Shown: positions 31,919-42,060, numbered from the stretch's first letter. The stretch: DNA of 64,000 bases from Neomonachus schauinslandi (GCF_002201575.2 NC_058417.1:52747837-52811836), one strand, 5' to 3'. The notes: generated from the letters alone by a model not told the origin. Numbers and translations are program-made.

Positions 31919-34255
31919 GAACAAATTGATAAGAAGACAAAAGGTGTTCTTTCGGCCTCAGAAGAAGGCAGTCGAAAGGAATGGACACTATTTGAGCAGC
32001 TAGGATTGGCCAAGATCCAGCTAGAGCCTCTACCAACAGTGTCTCATTTTATCTTCACAACTTTCATACAAGGCTTTAGGGGTGAGAAGCCTGGAGGCTT
32101 GCCAAGTCTACATTGCCTGAAACCCACAAAACCCCTAAGTAGCTGAGTCCGACCTGAGCCCCGGCATCTGTGGCTTGGAGGTTGAGGGGCTCTCCTCTGC
32201 AGCACAGGGGCGAACTCTCGGATCCACAAGTGGCCATGCCCACCACAGGGCACCTCCCCACTCCACTCGGGTCCCTGTCCATCTGCCCCGGACCCGGCTT
32301 CTGCTCACAGAGGGTCTCCTCCCACGTGGCGGGCTCGGCAAGCAGCTGTGCAGGGGTGAGTGAGAAGCGGATGCAAATGATGCTCTAAGCTGAGCACCCA
32401 GACCGAGTGAGGACGGAGGACCCCGGTCATAACTGGGAGCCAGTGGGGCAAGGACACCTCCTCCATCACCTTGTGAGTGCGTGGGGTGGTATGAGGACTC
32501 TGCGGCTCCCATCCCTACTCCTCCACCTCTATCCACACCTCCTCCCAGAAATGACTGCCGAGGAGCTAGCCAGGCGGAGCTGGAGGGTGTCAGGCTGGGA
32601 CTGGCCGGGGGCCCAGCGGGGCGGGCACCAGCTGGGGCCCTGATGCAGGGAGGCGGCTGGAGCTCTACACACCAGGACGGGGTGGGGGGGTCCTCTTCCC
32701 TCCCAGCTGCAGTGGCTGCTCGGCCAGAAGTAGTCCCTGGTGGATTCTTGCCACTTGAAATCCAGTCTCCGCGGGTGGGAGGGAGCCTCATCCAGACACT
32801 GAGGCCCAAAGAGAAGGGTGGTGCCCATGTGTGCCCACAGGCAGAAGGACCTTATTTACCCTCCACGTGTCCTTTGATACAGGGACTCTGAGGACCCAGG
32901 CCAAGATACGCTTGCTCCAAAGTCTCAGCCATTGTCCAGAACTTAATTCCTTGTGTGAAAACAAAAGCTTAGTGGGAGAGCAGAAGAAGGCTTGGAGAAG
33001 TTGCCCAGAATGTAAGGGCTTTCAAAGCCCAGAAAGCACCATCTATTTTGAATCACTGTCTCGAGTCGGTTGGGGCAGAATCCCCCTTCCAGGCTTCAAA
33101 TCAGCACCTTTGCAGCCAACACTGTTGACTCAGGAGGGGCTGCGGGCTGATCAGGGAGAGAGAGAGCCGTGTGTGTCCGGGGCCAGAGGTCGCCAGCCCT
33201 GCTCTCCAGAACTGTTCCAACCTGGACACAGGACTCTCAGGATCTGCTGCAAAGAGACTTGTCTCAGCTGGTTTCCCTGCATTTGCACCATCCGAGTACT
33301 TAAATCCACCCATGTATTTGGATTCCTGGATGACAGACCTCTCAGTGCCTTGTCAACCACCACTCAGCCATTGTTCCCACTCCAACGAGAGCAGAGCAAC
33401 AAATTGTAACCTTTAGTTTTTGTCTGATGGATACAGATCTCCATCAGGAAGACTTGCTCAATGGGGAGGTCCTGAAAGGGATGGATAAGAATAGAATCAC
33501 ACCTGGTCTCCGGAGATGTCTGAACTCTGAAGGATTTGTCATCATCCTGGGGAAAGAATGGAACCAGGTAGATAACCACGCTTCTTCTTGGCCTGTAGGT
33601 TCTCTAGAACCTTGGCTAAAAAAACAAAACGTTGGAGGAATGGCTGCTTCTAGAGCAGTTTTCTCCTTGCCTGCTGGGATCAGGGAGGAGACATCTGGCT
33701 TGATCAGAAATACTGCCCCTTCCAGAGATACTGTCAATAAACAATATTCAGGGAAAGGGAGAGGGAGGATAGGGCAGCAGGGGTGTATTTGTGTAGAGCC
33801 AGAGAACCTCGTGCCCTTATTAGATCAAGAAAACTCAGCTATAATCACCAACCCACTCACTCCCCTGTAAATGAACTATGTCACAATCAATTCCTCTCTG
33901 AGGATTCAACTTTGCTGCTTATCCCCTCACACTAATCAAAATCAGAACATTCGGGAGTCATCTGACCTATGACCACTGTCTTGGACCCTGTCCTTCCTGT
34001 TTCAGGTGGACTTGATGAACATCTAGGGCACAGCCATTTCCAGATACCTGGCTTATCTTTAAAACCTCAGATCTGGAAGTCCATCTGGCCCAACCGTCCA
34101 GTGCAGGGTGGATACACATCCGTCTGCAACATCCTAGTGTGTGCCTACATATTTCTGGGGAGAATCAGGAAGATTCCATGAAGCCGACATGGTTCTTGCT
34201 CCTTAGGGGTCCCCAGCCTGGGAAGGGGGCAGACTCTACACACCACCAACCAACT
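31919..34255. other. Long unique stretch, GC-richer on its left
   Basis: 32130-32830 is GC-rich with a 224-codon minus frame of Pro/Ser/Gly-rich, domain-free sequence and competing plus-strand frames. 32880-34255 is plain unique DNA with frames up to 192 codons, none recognisable. I see no gene or clear repeat. Confidence 0.4.
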
Positions 34256-34503
34256 CTAGAAGACTCAAATCAAAAAGTGTGAGGGGATCTGGAAAGCCTA
34301 CAGACTGTAGGATTCCTACCATATGACATTCTGGAAAAGGCAAAACTATGGAGACAGCAAAAAAGGATCAGTGGTTGCTAGGGATTCAGGAGCTGGGGAA
34401 TGAATAGGTGGAGCCCAGGGGACTCTTTGGGCTGCACAACTATTCTGTATGATACTGTGATGGCAGATTCATGACATTATGCGTGTGTCAAAAACCACAG
34501 AGT

Positions 34504-34707
34504 CGGGGCGCCTGGGTGGCTCAGTCGTTAAGCGTCTGCCTTCGGCTCAGGTCATGATCCCAGGGTCCTGGGATCGAGTCCCACATCGGGCTCCCTGCTC
34601 GGCAGGAAGCCTGCTTCTCCCTCTCCCACTACCCTTGCTTGTGTTCCTGCTCTCGCTCTCTCTCTCTGTCAAATAAATAAATAAAATCTTTAAAAAAAAA
34701 AAAAAAA
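34504..34707 (+). mobile_element. Can-SINE, plus strand
   Basis: Head cggggcgcctgggtggctca, gtctgccttcggctcagg, gatcgagtcccacatcgg, middle ggcaggaagcctgcttctcc and tail caaataaataaataaaatct. Target-site duplication aaaaccacagagt (34491-34503) and aaaaacacagagt (34702-34714). The ggcaggaagcctgcttctcc middle differs from the gagcagggagcc type of other copies here. Confidence 0.96.
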
Positions 34708-34740
34708 CACAGAGTGTACCGCACAAAGAATGAGCCTCAG

Positions 34741-34935
34741 GGTGCCTGGGTGGCTCAGTCAGTTGAGCATTCGACTGTTGATTTCGGCTCAGATCATGAT
34801 CTTGGGGCCGTGAGATCGAGCCCCATGTCGGGCTCCGAGCTCCGTGGGGAGTCTGCTTGGGATTCTCTCTCTCTCTCTCTGCCCACCCCACCCCACGCCT
34901 CTAAACCTAATAAATAAATAAATATTTTTTTTTTA
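34741..34935 (+). mobile_element. Can-SINE, older subfamily, 16-bp target-site duplication
   Basis: Head ggtgcctgggtggctcagtc, then gttgagcattcgactgttga, ttggggccgtgagatcgagc and agtctgcttgggattctctc: a distinct sub-type (gcattcgactgttgatttc) compared with its neighbour. Flanked by aaagaatgagcctcag at 34725-34740 and 34936-34951, a perfect match. Confidence 0.95.
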
Positions 34936-35149
34936 AAAGAATGAGCCTCAGTGAAGACTATGGACTTTAAAAAATAATTATGTATTTTGGCTCATCAATT
35001 GCAATAAACATAGCCCTAATGCGAGATGTTCATAATAGGGGAACGAGGAATGGGGTTAGGCTATATAGGGGAAATCTCCACTTTTCCCTCAATTTTTCTG
35101 TAAATCTAAAACTGCTGAACTCATAAAATCTATTCATTTTTTTTTTTTT

Positions 35150-35520
35150 TGAAGTGCAAGGTAAAGAACTAATGAGAGGTGTGGAGTAATTCTGGAAAGT
35201 TTCCTTGAAAGGTGTGAGGTGAGGTGTAAGGAGGGGGGCGGGAAGGATGGAAAGGAGGAAGAAGGTTTGAGATCATTGCCTGGGGAGGTGCGGGGGGGGG
35301 GTGCGAAAGCAAATGCGGTTTCCCAGAATTCCCCAGACACTCCCCCCAACCCAAAGCCCAAATCGGCCTCTTTTTGGGACCCAGCAAGGATCTCGTAAAC
35401 CTGAGACCCTAGAAGAAGCAGAGGGAGAAGAAAAAGAAGAGAGCATGGGGAATCAGGCAGGGAATTGTGCTCTGGTACAGGAAGCACAAACCGCAAGTGC
35501 AATTAGTCAGAAAAGAACTT
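35150..35520. other. Unique stretch with a G10 run
   Basis: A G run lies at about 35291-35301 inside ggtgcggggggggggtgcg. No gene or repeat recognised. Confidence 0.4.
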
Positions 35521-35524
35521 GAAA

Positions 35525-35800
35525 TTAAAAAATGATTCCAAGCCGAGGAGGGGAGTACATACTTTCCTGCAGCCCCAAGACGTTTATGAATAATACAAAT
35601 GCTGCGAGGTGGCGGAGCCGAAGCCCAGTTAATTAATATGTACAGGAGCAGAGATGCACTTGAAAAACAATAGTGCTATTTCCCCCTCGCTAGAAGTAAA
35701 AATATTTCCAGAAAGACTGACACGTTTATTATTTTCTAACATAATTACCTTATTGTGGAGCATTTGTAATGGAACACATTAGAGACGCTAAGCACCTGCC
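35525..35800. promoter_or_regulatory. Candidate conserved noncoding element
   Basis: Repeat-free AT-rich block after GC-rich DNA: cgtttatgaataatacaaat, gcccagttaattaatatgta, cttgaaaaacaatagtgcta, aagtaaaaatatttccagaa, cacgtttattattttctaac, ataattaccttattgtggag, catttgtaatggaacacatt. TTAATTAAT, ATAATTA and GTAATGG are homeodomain-type cores; AACAATAG is a Sox-type site. Confidence 0.4.
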
Positions 35801-36277
35801 TGCCTTCCCTTAATGCAGTTTGGTTCCATGGTGCTGGGGAAGGAAGGTGGGAGGCGGACCGGCAGGGTGGTGGTGGGTGGGTGCAGGGGGCGTCCCTGGA
35901 GAGCATTGCAGCTTTACATACCTGATGCCCCTTCTTGCCTGCCCCCCCCAAACCAAGCCCGCCGCCTCCAGCCTCCTCCCTCCATTACCTTGCCTGCCTT
36001 CCTGAGCCCACCACCACCCATTTTGGTACCTCTGTGAGCTGGCGACAGCTGGAGGGGCGAGGATAGTAGACACGGAGCTCCCAATGGTGTAACGAGGGGA
36101 GGGGGGGAGATGGCTAGCGCAGAAGTTGGAGCAGGAGAAGCCATCCCGTGCTGGAGAAGAAGGATGGATGAGTGGGAGAGAGGTACCCGAGCTAGAGCCA
36201 GCACCCCAGGACCAAGAGTAGCCAGGTGGGAAGAAATTTCAGCCTTGCTGGTGCTCTTGGGATTTTTTTGTGGAGAA
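35801..36277. other. GC-rich unique stretch
   Basis: A 241-codon minus-strand frame (35914-36639), the longest in the window, starts in plain DNA to the right, crosses a MIR and has a low-complexity Pro/Ser/Gly composition, so I treat it as chance. No gene. Confidence 0.45.
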
Positions 36278-36402
36278 GCAGGGTGAGAACATTGGACTGG
36301 GAGTCTGGGACCCAGCGCTCTTTTGGACCAAAGACCAGAGGTCACTTTGCGTCTGTGGATCTCAACATCCTCACCTGTAAAATGGGGCCGGTGCTGGGCA
36401 TC
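36278..36402 (-). repeat. MIR fragment
   Basis: Reverse-complement order: attggactgggagtctggga, accagaggtcactttgcgtc, tgtggatctcaacatcctca, cctgtaaaatggggccgg. Confidence 0.65.
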
Positions 36403-36858
36403 TGGGATAGCTGGCCTCCCGTGGCCCTGCTGCCTCACATCCCACGCACCGGTCAAGAACGCCTGCCCCAACAGATGGAGAGCCAAACGGCTGCTTCCCA
36501 GGAGAGGGATGCCTGTCTTCTCCCCTCCCCCTGGCTCCCCGCCCCTCCCATCCTCACACACACAGCCGAGTCCAGAAGCCGCCTTGTCACCATATGTGTG
36601 GTGTGGCATCCCTGACTGTCCCTCCTGCACGCTCTCCATCCTTGGCTTCTGGCTGCCTTCCCAGCCACCTCACCTCTGCCGCTGTTTCTCCTCACCTCTC
36701 CCTCCTGCTCCTCTTCCTCTCTCCACCCTCACACACTGGCTCTCTCCAGAATTTTGCCCGTAGCCCCCCTCTCTTCCCATTTTGTGGCACTCCTGTGGCT
36801 TGATGGTGCAGACAAATCTCATATCTGTATTTAAAGCCCAGTCCTTTTTTTTCTGAAC
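36403..36858. other. Pyrimidine-rich unique stretch
   Basis: 36620-36790 is CT-rich (cacctctccctcctgctcct). No gene or clear repeat. Confidence 0.4.
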
Positions 36859-36859
36859 T

Positions 36860-37562
36860 CCAGATTTTGTAAATCCAGGTGCCTGTGGGTTATCTTTATC
36901 TACTTAAAAACCACGGTGTCTCAAATGCAGCCCTTTATCTTCCTCCCTAAACCTCCTTCTCCTATGTTGTGTGTCAGGGACTGGCATCTCCCTGCTCCCA
37001 CAATTCAGAAACCCAAGCGGCTTCCCAGAATCCCTCTTCTCCTTCATCTCTCATGTTCGTCTGGCCATAAAGCTGATCCTCTATTTTAAATATCCCCAGG
37101 GCTCTCTTTTCTATCTTCACTGTTGCTGTCTCCCTTTCTTGAACAAATTTGTGTAGTGTCCTACCTGCTCATCCTCCCCATGGGGCTGTCCCAGAGGTGG
37201 CACATGGGTGGATGGAAAGAGATATTTGCAGAATGAATAAGCCTCGTCAGTCTCCATTCCATTGTGCACAATGCTACTGGTCCTCTTCCCCCAAACTAGA
37301 GATGATTATGTCTTTTTCCTGCTTGAAACCCCAATAACTCCCCGTGATGTACGGGATAAAGTCCCAACTCCATGTGGTCCCATCTTGCATGCGTCTCCCT
37401 CCCTCGACCCCCTCCCCAGCAGGTACGAGCTCCTGTGGGTCTCTAATCGTGAGCATCTAGCTCAGGCTTCTGGGCGTTGCATGTCTCTTCCTTTTGCCTG
37501 GACCACCATTCATCCACCATCTGGTCGGTGTCTGTTGTACCTTAAGAAGCAGTGTCCCTGTT
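36860..37562 (-). mobile_element. L2 LINE fragment, long
   Basis: The plus strand follows reverse-complement L2 ORF2 and 3' order: ggtgtctcaaatgcagccct, aaacctccttctcctatgtt, cataaagctgatcctctatt, tccattccattgtgcacaat, tgcttgaaaccccaataact, gggataaagtcccaactcca, tttgcctggaccacc. Frames are broken. Confidence 0.7.
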
Positions 37563-37564
37563 AT

Positions 37565-38004
37565 TTTTGTTATGTCATGAATCACCCTGAACTCGGTAAC
37601 TTAAAACAACAGCAATCATCTTATTACTACATCTCATCGTTCTGGATTTGGCCGGACTCAGACGGCTAGTCCTCATTTATGGGTCTCTCATGGGGCTGCC
37701 AGCAGATGATGGCTGGGACTGGGATCACCTTGCAGGCTCTTTCACATGTCTGAGGGTCAGTGCTGGTTGTCAGCCGGGACCTTAGCTAGAGGGCTGTCAG
37801 CCTCTTCACGTGGTCTGGGCTTCCACCCAACATGGCAGCTGTGCCGATGAGCAAGCTTCCCAAGAGAGAAGTCAATAGAAGCTTCACTGGCCTTTCATAA
37901 CGTAGCCTTGGAAGTCATGCAGCATCACTTCTGATAGCTTCTACTTGCTGAGGTTGTCACAAGGCCCTATCCAGTTTCCAGGGAGGGGGACAGAGACTCC
38001 TCTT
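37565..38004 (-). mobile_element. Old LTR-like repeat, left part
   Basis: Antisense order: ggtaacttaaaacaacagca, tcgttctggatttggccgga, tctctcatggggctgccagc, ccacccaacatggcagctgt, cataacgtagccttggaagt, catcacttctgatagcttct, aaggccctatccagtttcca, gggagggggacagagactcc. It continues to the right of a SINE at 38222. Confidence 0.6.
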
Positions 38005-38221
38005 CTTTTTTTTTTTTAAAGATTGATTGATTGATTGATTTTAGAGAGAGGAGGGGAGGGGCAGGGGGAGAGGAAGAGAAAGATTCTCAAGCAGACTCCC
38101 CACTGAGTGCAGAGCCTGAAGCAGGGCTCGATCCCAGGACCCTGAGATCATGACCTGAGCCGAAATCAAGAGTCAGGTGCTTAACCGACTGAGCCCCCCA
38201 GGTACCCCCCCCCCCCCCCCC
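38005..38221 (-). mobile_element. Can-SINE, minus strand, unusual tail and C17 edge
   Basis: Poly-T, then (GATT)n at 38021-38040 instead of the usual (ATTT)n, a GA-rich body, gcagactccccactgagtgc, gatcatgacctgagccgaaa and tgagccccccaggtac. Its head edge is extended into a 17-base C run (38205-38221). Target-site duplication agactcctctt (37994-38004) and agattcctctt (38222-38232). Confidence 0.92.
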
Positions 38222-38330
38222 AGATTCCTCTTAATGAGAGAGTGTCTAAGTTCTGAGAGAGCATATGGGATGGAAATGTTGTCTTGGCCCCTTTGGGAAA
38301 ACACAGTCTTCCTCCAGGAAGCCCTTGGGT
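38222..38330 (-). mobile_element. Old LTR-like repeat, right part
   Basis: cctcttaatgagagagtgtc and gggatggaaatgttgtcttg continue the repeat interrupted by the SINE. The expected order (gtgggaggagtgtcaaagaa ... ggccat) is weakly kept. Confidence 0.45.
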
Positions 38331-38389
38331 CCCCCAGGCTACCCCTGCACCAACCGCTAGTATTCCCCACCATACATATCACAATTGGG

Positions 38390-38490
38390 GGTTTTTTTTG
38401 GTCTGGTTCCTTAAAAGTATGGTCTATATTTTACTTATCTTTGTGCTCTGCACATAGTTAGTGTTCATTAAATGTTTGTAAATTAACCCC
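38390..38490 (-). repeat. L2 3' terminal fragment
   Basis: Plus strand: cttatctttgtgctctgcac, atagttagtgttcattaaat, gtttgtaaattaa. This resembles the L2 end in reverse complement (gcacatagtaggtgctcaataaatgtttgttg). Confidence 0.6.
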
Positions 38491-39035
38491 TGGATAAGTG
38501 AGAGACCGATCACCATACTGTAGAGGGGATGCTCTTCCCAGAGCAGGCCTGGGTACCTTCTGGGGTGGCCACCGCTAGGTGAGAGTGGTCAGAGGCTCCA
38601 GCTGAGGCTGTTTCCCACCCCGGCACACGCATGCCCCTGCTGCCACCATTCAGAGACAGCCTCCCCCACCTACTTCCATGACTTTACCCAGCAGGTGCTC
38701 ACATGTTCAGACCCAGGATCCAGAATCGTCCATCCAGCCCCAATACCACCTCCACCTTTTTGCTTCTCTTTTACCATCTTCAGCAGTGATAAGAAACATG
38801 GCTCTGGGAGAAGCTCAGAGAGCTGGTAGAAGACTGCTCTTCCTTCTCCGGCCCGCCCCCCTCGTCGGCCTTCCAGAACCCTGGAGGGCAGAAATATCCC
38901 TTCTCATTTCCCGGCGCCATTCCCCAGCTGCCTGGCCCGGATTGCGGGGCTTTCGGAGCGATTGTTTGCCGAGCCATTCAGCGGGGCAGCTCCCTCGTGG
39001 GCACCCAGCCCTGCCGCTGACAGGCTGTGTGCAAG
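38491..39035. other. Unique stretch, GC-richer on the right
   Basis: A 124-codon plus frame is open at 38678-39052 with no domain. No gene or clear repeat. Confidence 0.4.
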
Positions 39036-39039
39036 GGGA

Positions 39040-39290
39040 CAGGCCTGAATGACTGTAATATGAACCATGAAAGTGGATATTAAAGGCTTTATTACAGGGT
39101 GAGGACTGCTAATTGCAACGTTCCTTTCAGGAAGCTGGAGCTGATGAGTTTAAGCAGCGGCACCCAATTATTATAACTCTTGTCAGCGCCAGCAGGGGAG
39201 AGGCGGGGGAGGGGGAGGAGGCAGGCTGAAGGCACAATTACCTGAACTTTATCCAAGGCACACACCGCCGGCCTGGAATTTTAAAGGCAG
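39040..39290. promoter_or_regulatory. Candidate conserved noncoding element
   Basis: Repeat-free with strings such as gactgtaatatgaaccatga, agtggatattaaaggcttta, ttacagggtgaggactgcta, attgcaacgttcctttcagg, cggcacccaattattataac and gcacaattacctgaactt. CAATTATTA and TAATATG are homeodomain-like. The cluster sits between GC-rich segments. Confidence 0.38.
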
Positions 39291-39514
39291 ATTGGTTCTG
39301 CTCGGAGCTTCCTCCCTGTCACAGCCATGCCCTTGTTGACTGCTGATCCCCCAGGCCTGCTCCCCCCTTCCCAGGCTTCTTGTAGAGGAGGCAGTGGTAT
39401 TTGTGAACATCTGTCTGACCCCCAAGGGCTCCCTGGCCCCCCCGTTGGTGACACAGCCCCCGCGTTGAGATGAGAAGTGGTCCAGGGCACCTTGGGATCA
39501 AGCTGCCCAGCCTT

Positions 39515-39612
39515 TCAGGTTGCAAATGAGAAAGCAGGCTTCCCGCGCGCGGGGGATCGGCCCAGGTTGCCTGGCTGGTAAGTGGCGGAGCCCGGCAAGA
39601 CACTTCTGTTCC
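39515..39612 (+). repeat. MIR fragment with CpG-rich insertion
   Basis: tcaggttgcaaatgagaaag, ggcccaggttgcctggctgg and taagtggcggagcccgg follow the MIR order. The middle reads cccgcgcgcgggggatcgg, unusually CpG-dense for so old a repeat. Confidence 0.5.
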
Positions 39613-39892
39613 GAATCCGGCTTAGAACGCAGGCTGCACACCCTAAGAGAGTCACCAGCTGCATGTGGAAGCAACACGAGTCTCCTTAAAACTCATAGGC
39701 AGGAATAGGAGACATTGCCCACCAGACCCCCCACAGGGACCGGGCTGCGTCTTGTGATGAGCTCATGGAGGGAGAAAATACAGTCCTCGCTGGGGAGAGA
39801 ACTTGTACACAGCACCATTGACTTATCATCGCCATGCTCCAAAGACGTTTGGTGCTTTACAGTCTGCAAAATGCTTTCAGACATTCATGCGT

Positions 39893-40135
39893 TCAAATGT
39901 CGTTAAGCACCTACTAGGTGCTCGGAACTGGAGATACAGGGATGGCAGAGGACATCTGTATGCAAGGAGCTTACTGCTTAACACCGGAAGACACACAGGC
40001 CAGCTGACAATTAGGATACTGTGTGGAAAGCGCTAGATAGAGGTGTGCACACATACATCACCTCTTTAATTTAATCACATAAATTTAAGTGATTGCACAT
40101 AAAAAGCTAATTCTACAAGGTACGATCTGCCTGGT
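39893..40135 (+). repeat. Ancient repeat copy, left partner of an inverted pair
   Basis: Starts like a common old repeat (taagcacctactaggtgctc, ggaactggagatacaggg) and continues as gtggaaagcgctagatagag, acatcacctctttaatttaa, tcacataaatttaagtgatt, gcacataaaaagctaattct. The reverse complement of 41551-41757 follows the same order over about 205 bases at roughly 75-80 percent identity by eye, including parts outside any repeat family I know. Confidence 0.6.
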
Positions 40136-40976
40136 GCCAGTTGAGCAGTGCAGATGGTAAAGGCTAGAAGCGTTTAGAGGCAGGCAAGCTCAGCACTGCA
40201 CACAGTGGCCAATGGTGGGTTCACTACAAAGGCAGGCTCTGATGGTTGGGTAGGAATTCAAAAGGCAGTGAAGGGGATGGGAGCAGGGAAGGGGAGAGAA
40301 TGGGTGGGTTTCTTTTCTGCATTGAACTAGAAGAGTCTATACTTGGAATACTGACTCCTCTTTATCCCCATCCAAGAGCATCCAGGCTGTCTGTGCCATG
40401 CGGAAGGCAGACCAGCATAATGAATGTGCTGACTCATATCCAGGGGATTCGAGATACCCCGGAACAACAATGAGGGCTTGAGGTCTGGAGGCCTCTTTCT
40501 TCTTCCCACGCAGGACATCATGACTGTTGTGCCTGAATGGAGAATGGGAGGGGGCAAAGTCATGGAGAGCCCACCCCTTTCCTCGGATTTGCGAATGCCC
40601 AGAGTTAACTCATGGGTTCCCCAGCCAGGGTGCCCCACCCAAAGAAGCCTGATTAACCAGGAGATATGTCCTATTTAACTCAGGAAGTCAGGGAGCAGCA
40701 AGTACGAGAAGGGGTGGGGTCACGGGTTCTTCTTTGGACATGTTAAGTTTGAGATGCCTGCTAGGTAACCACATGGAGATGGGTGGATTAGGGTAGACAG
40801 CGTTGGGAGTTCAGGAACAATGTATGGGTTGGCAGAGGAATAATGCGGGTATTCTTGGCACATAGATGGTATGTAAGACCATGAAAATGGAGGAGATACC
40901 TGGGGAAGGAGGGAGGGTGGGAGGGAATGGAGGGGAGAGAGAGAGAAAGAGAGAGGAGGTAGGCTCAGAGTTGTAC
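40136..40976. other. Unique stretch ending in a purine tract
   Basis: No gene. 40905-40960 is purine-rich (gggaggaaggagggagg-type and gagagagagaaagagagagg) and borders the left arm of the inverted repeat. Confidence 0.45.
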
Positions 40977-41249
40977 GTGTCCAATTCCGGGAATATTTAA
41001 AATATGAGAAGACTGTGTCTTAGCATCAATAAAATATGGTAATAATAATAAAACAGTAATCTCGGCACTCATTTATCAAGCCTGATACCAAGCTCTTGGC
41101 CCCCATTTCTGCACTGACCCCTCGGGAGTGCTACGTGGCGGGGGCTATTATGATCCAGAAAATGTGAAACTTAAATGTTTGGGTGAACTGGGTCCCCAGC
41201 TAGTGAGTAATGGGTTTCGAATCTCGGACTCTCTGGCTTCTTTGGGGTG
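40977..41249 (+). repeat. Left arm of a 273-bp near-perfect inverted repeat (contains MIR)
   Basis: The reverse complement of this arm equals 43645-43917 with no gaps; only two adjacent bases differ (41176-41177, tg, against ca in the reverse-complemented right arm). Within it, 41050-41247 follows a MIR: catttatcaagcctgatacc, ctattatgatccagaaaatg, gtccccagctagtgagtaat, gggtttcgaatctcggactc. The two arms enclose 2,395 bases. Outside the arms the sequence differs, apart from a short tacaact match after a small gap. Confidence 0.93.
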
Positions 41250-41498
41250 GGGCATAGGTGCCAGCCAACGAGGGAGGTGGGAGGAAAGACGGAGGAATAT
41301 GGTGCCCAGGAAGTGAAGAAAGAGATGTGCAGGAAAGAGTGGTGCACAGGGTGGAACATGGCACGGAGACCAAGTGGGGAGGATTAAAACCTAGCCACTC
41401 AGTTTGTCAGGATGGCAGGTGCTGGGAGCCCTGCCTGATGGCAGTTTTAGAAGCCAGGTAGGAGTGGTTGCAAAGTAAATGGTCGCAGCCTCATAACA
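41250..41498. other. Unique spacer between left arm and L1
   Basis: About 250 bases of purine-rich unique DNA (gggaggaaagacggaggaat, gtgcaggaaagagtggtgca) with no gene or repeat recognised. Confidence 0.45.
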
Positions 41499-41535
41499 AA
41501 TAAATGAACCTGGACCCTTACCTCATACCATATAC

Positions 41536-41757
41536 CACTTAATTGACATCAAGCTGAGATCATGCCTTGTAGTATTAGCTTTTTATGTGCAATCACTCAT
41601 ATTTATGTGATTAAAGGAGGTGATGTGTGCATGTACACCTCTCCCTAGCACTCTGCACACCATCATATCATTGCTGGTTGGCTCGTGTGTCTCCCACATT
41701 AAGCCATGAATTCCTTGAATAGAGAGACAGAATCTTGTCATCTTTTTATCTCCAGTG
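41536..41757 (-). repeat. Inverted copy of the 39.9-40.1 kb segment, inside the L1
   Basis: It lies between ccatatac and aactcaaaat, two L1 strings that are adjacent apart from a few bases in the usual L1. Its reverse complement repeats the 39928-40132 order: cactggagataaaaagatga, gtgctagggagaggtgtaca, cacatcacctcctttaatca, cataaatatgagtgattgca, cataaaaagctaatactaca. No target-site duplication or poly-A tail is seen at its edges. Confidence 0.6.
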
Positions 41758-41863
41758 TAACTCAAAATGGATTGTAGACCTGAATGCAAAATCTAAAACT
41801 GTAAAACTTCTGGAATAAAACATAGAAGAAACTTTTGTAGTCCTAGGGTAGGGAAAGATTTCT

Positions 41864-42060
41864 GGGGCGCCTGGGTGGCTCAGTCGATTAAGCGTCTGCC
41901 ATCGACTCGGGTCATGATCCCAGGGTCCTGGGATCGAGCCCCGCATTGGCTCCCTGCTCGGTAGAGAGCCTGCTTCTCCCTCTCCCTCTGCCTGCCACTC
42001 TGCCTACTTGTGCTCTCTATGTCTCTGTCAAATAAATAAATAAAATATTAAAAAAAAAAA
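41864..42060 (+). mobile_element. Can-SINE without target-site duplication, at an L1 deletion
   Basis: Head ggggcgcctgggtggctcag, gtctgccatcgactcggg, middle ctccctgctcggtagagagc, tail caaataaataaataaaatat. Left flank gggaaagatttct and right flank cccacaatgagata belong to L1 parts normally separated by several hundred bases, and no direct repeat flanks the SINE. Confidence 0.93.

Larger units (their letters stand above)
34280..35135 (+). mobile_element. L1 3' end carrying two Can-SINEs
   Basis: L1 3' region order: accatatgacattctggaaa, gcaaaactatggagacagca, gttgctagggattcaggagc, ctattctgtatgatactgtg, atggcagattcatgacatta; after the SINEs, gaagactatggactttaaaa, tggctcatcaattgcaataa, gcgagatgttcataataggg, ctcaatttttctgtaaatct, aaaactgctgaactcataaa. 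It ends in a T13 run (about 35137-35150). The original order is kept across both SINE insertions. Non-coding remnant. Confidence 0.85.

Noticed and set aside
32135..32809. 224-codon minus-strand frame
   Set aside because: GC-rich DNA with several frames open at once; Pro/Ser/Gly-rich, no domain, no start context or splice-supported partner.
35914..36639. Longest open frame in the window, 241 codons, minus strand
   Set aside because: It crosses a MIR, has low-complexity composition, overlaps open frames on the other strand and shows no domain.
39184..39205. CTCF-like gccagcaggggagagg
   Set aside because: Two key positions of the core differ.
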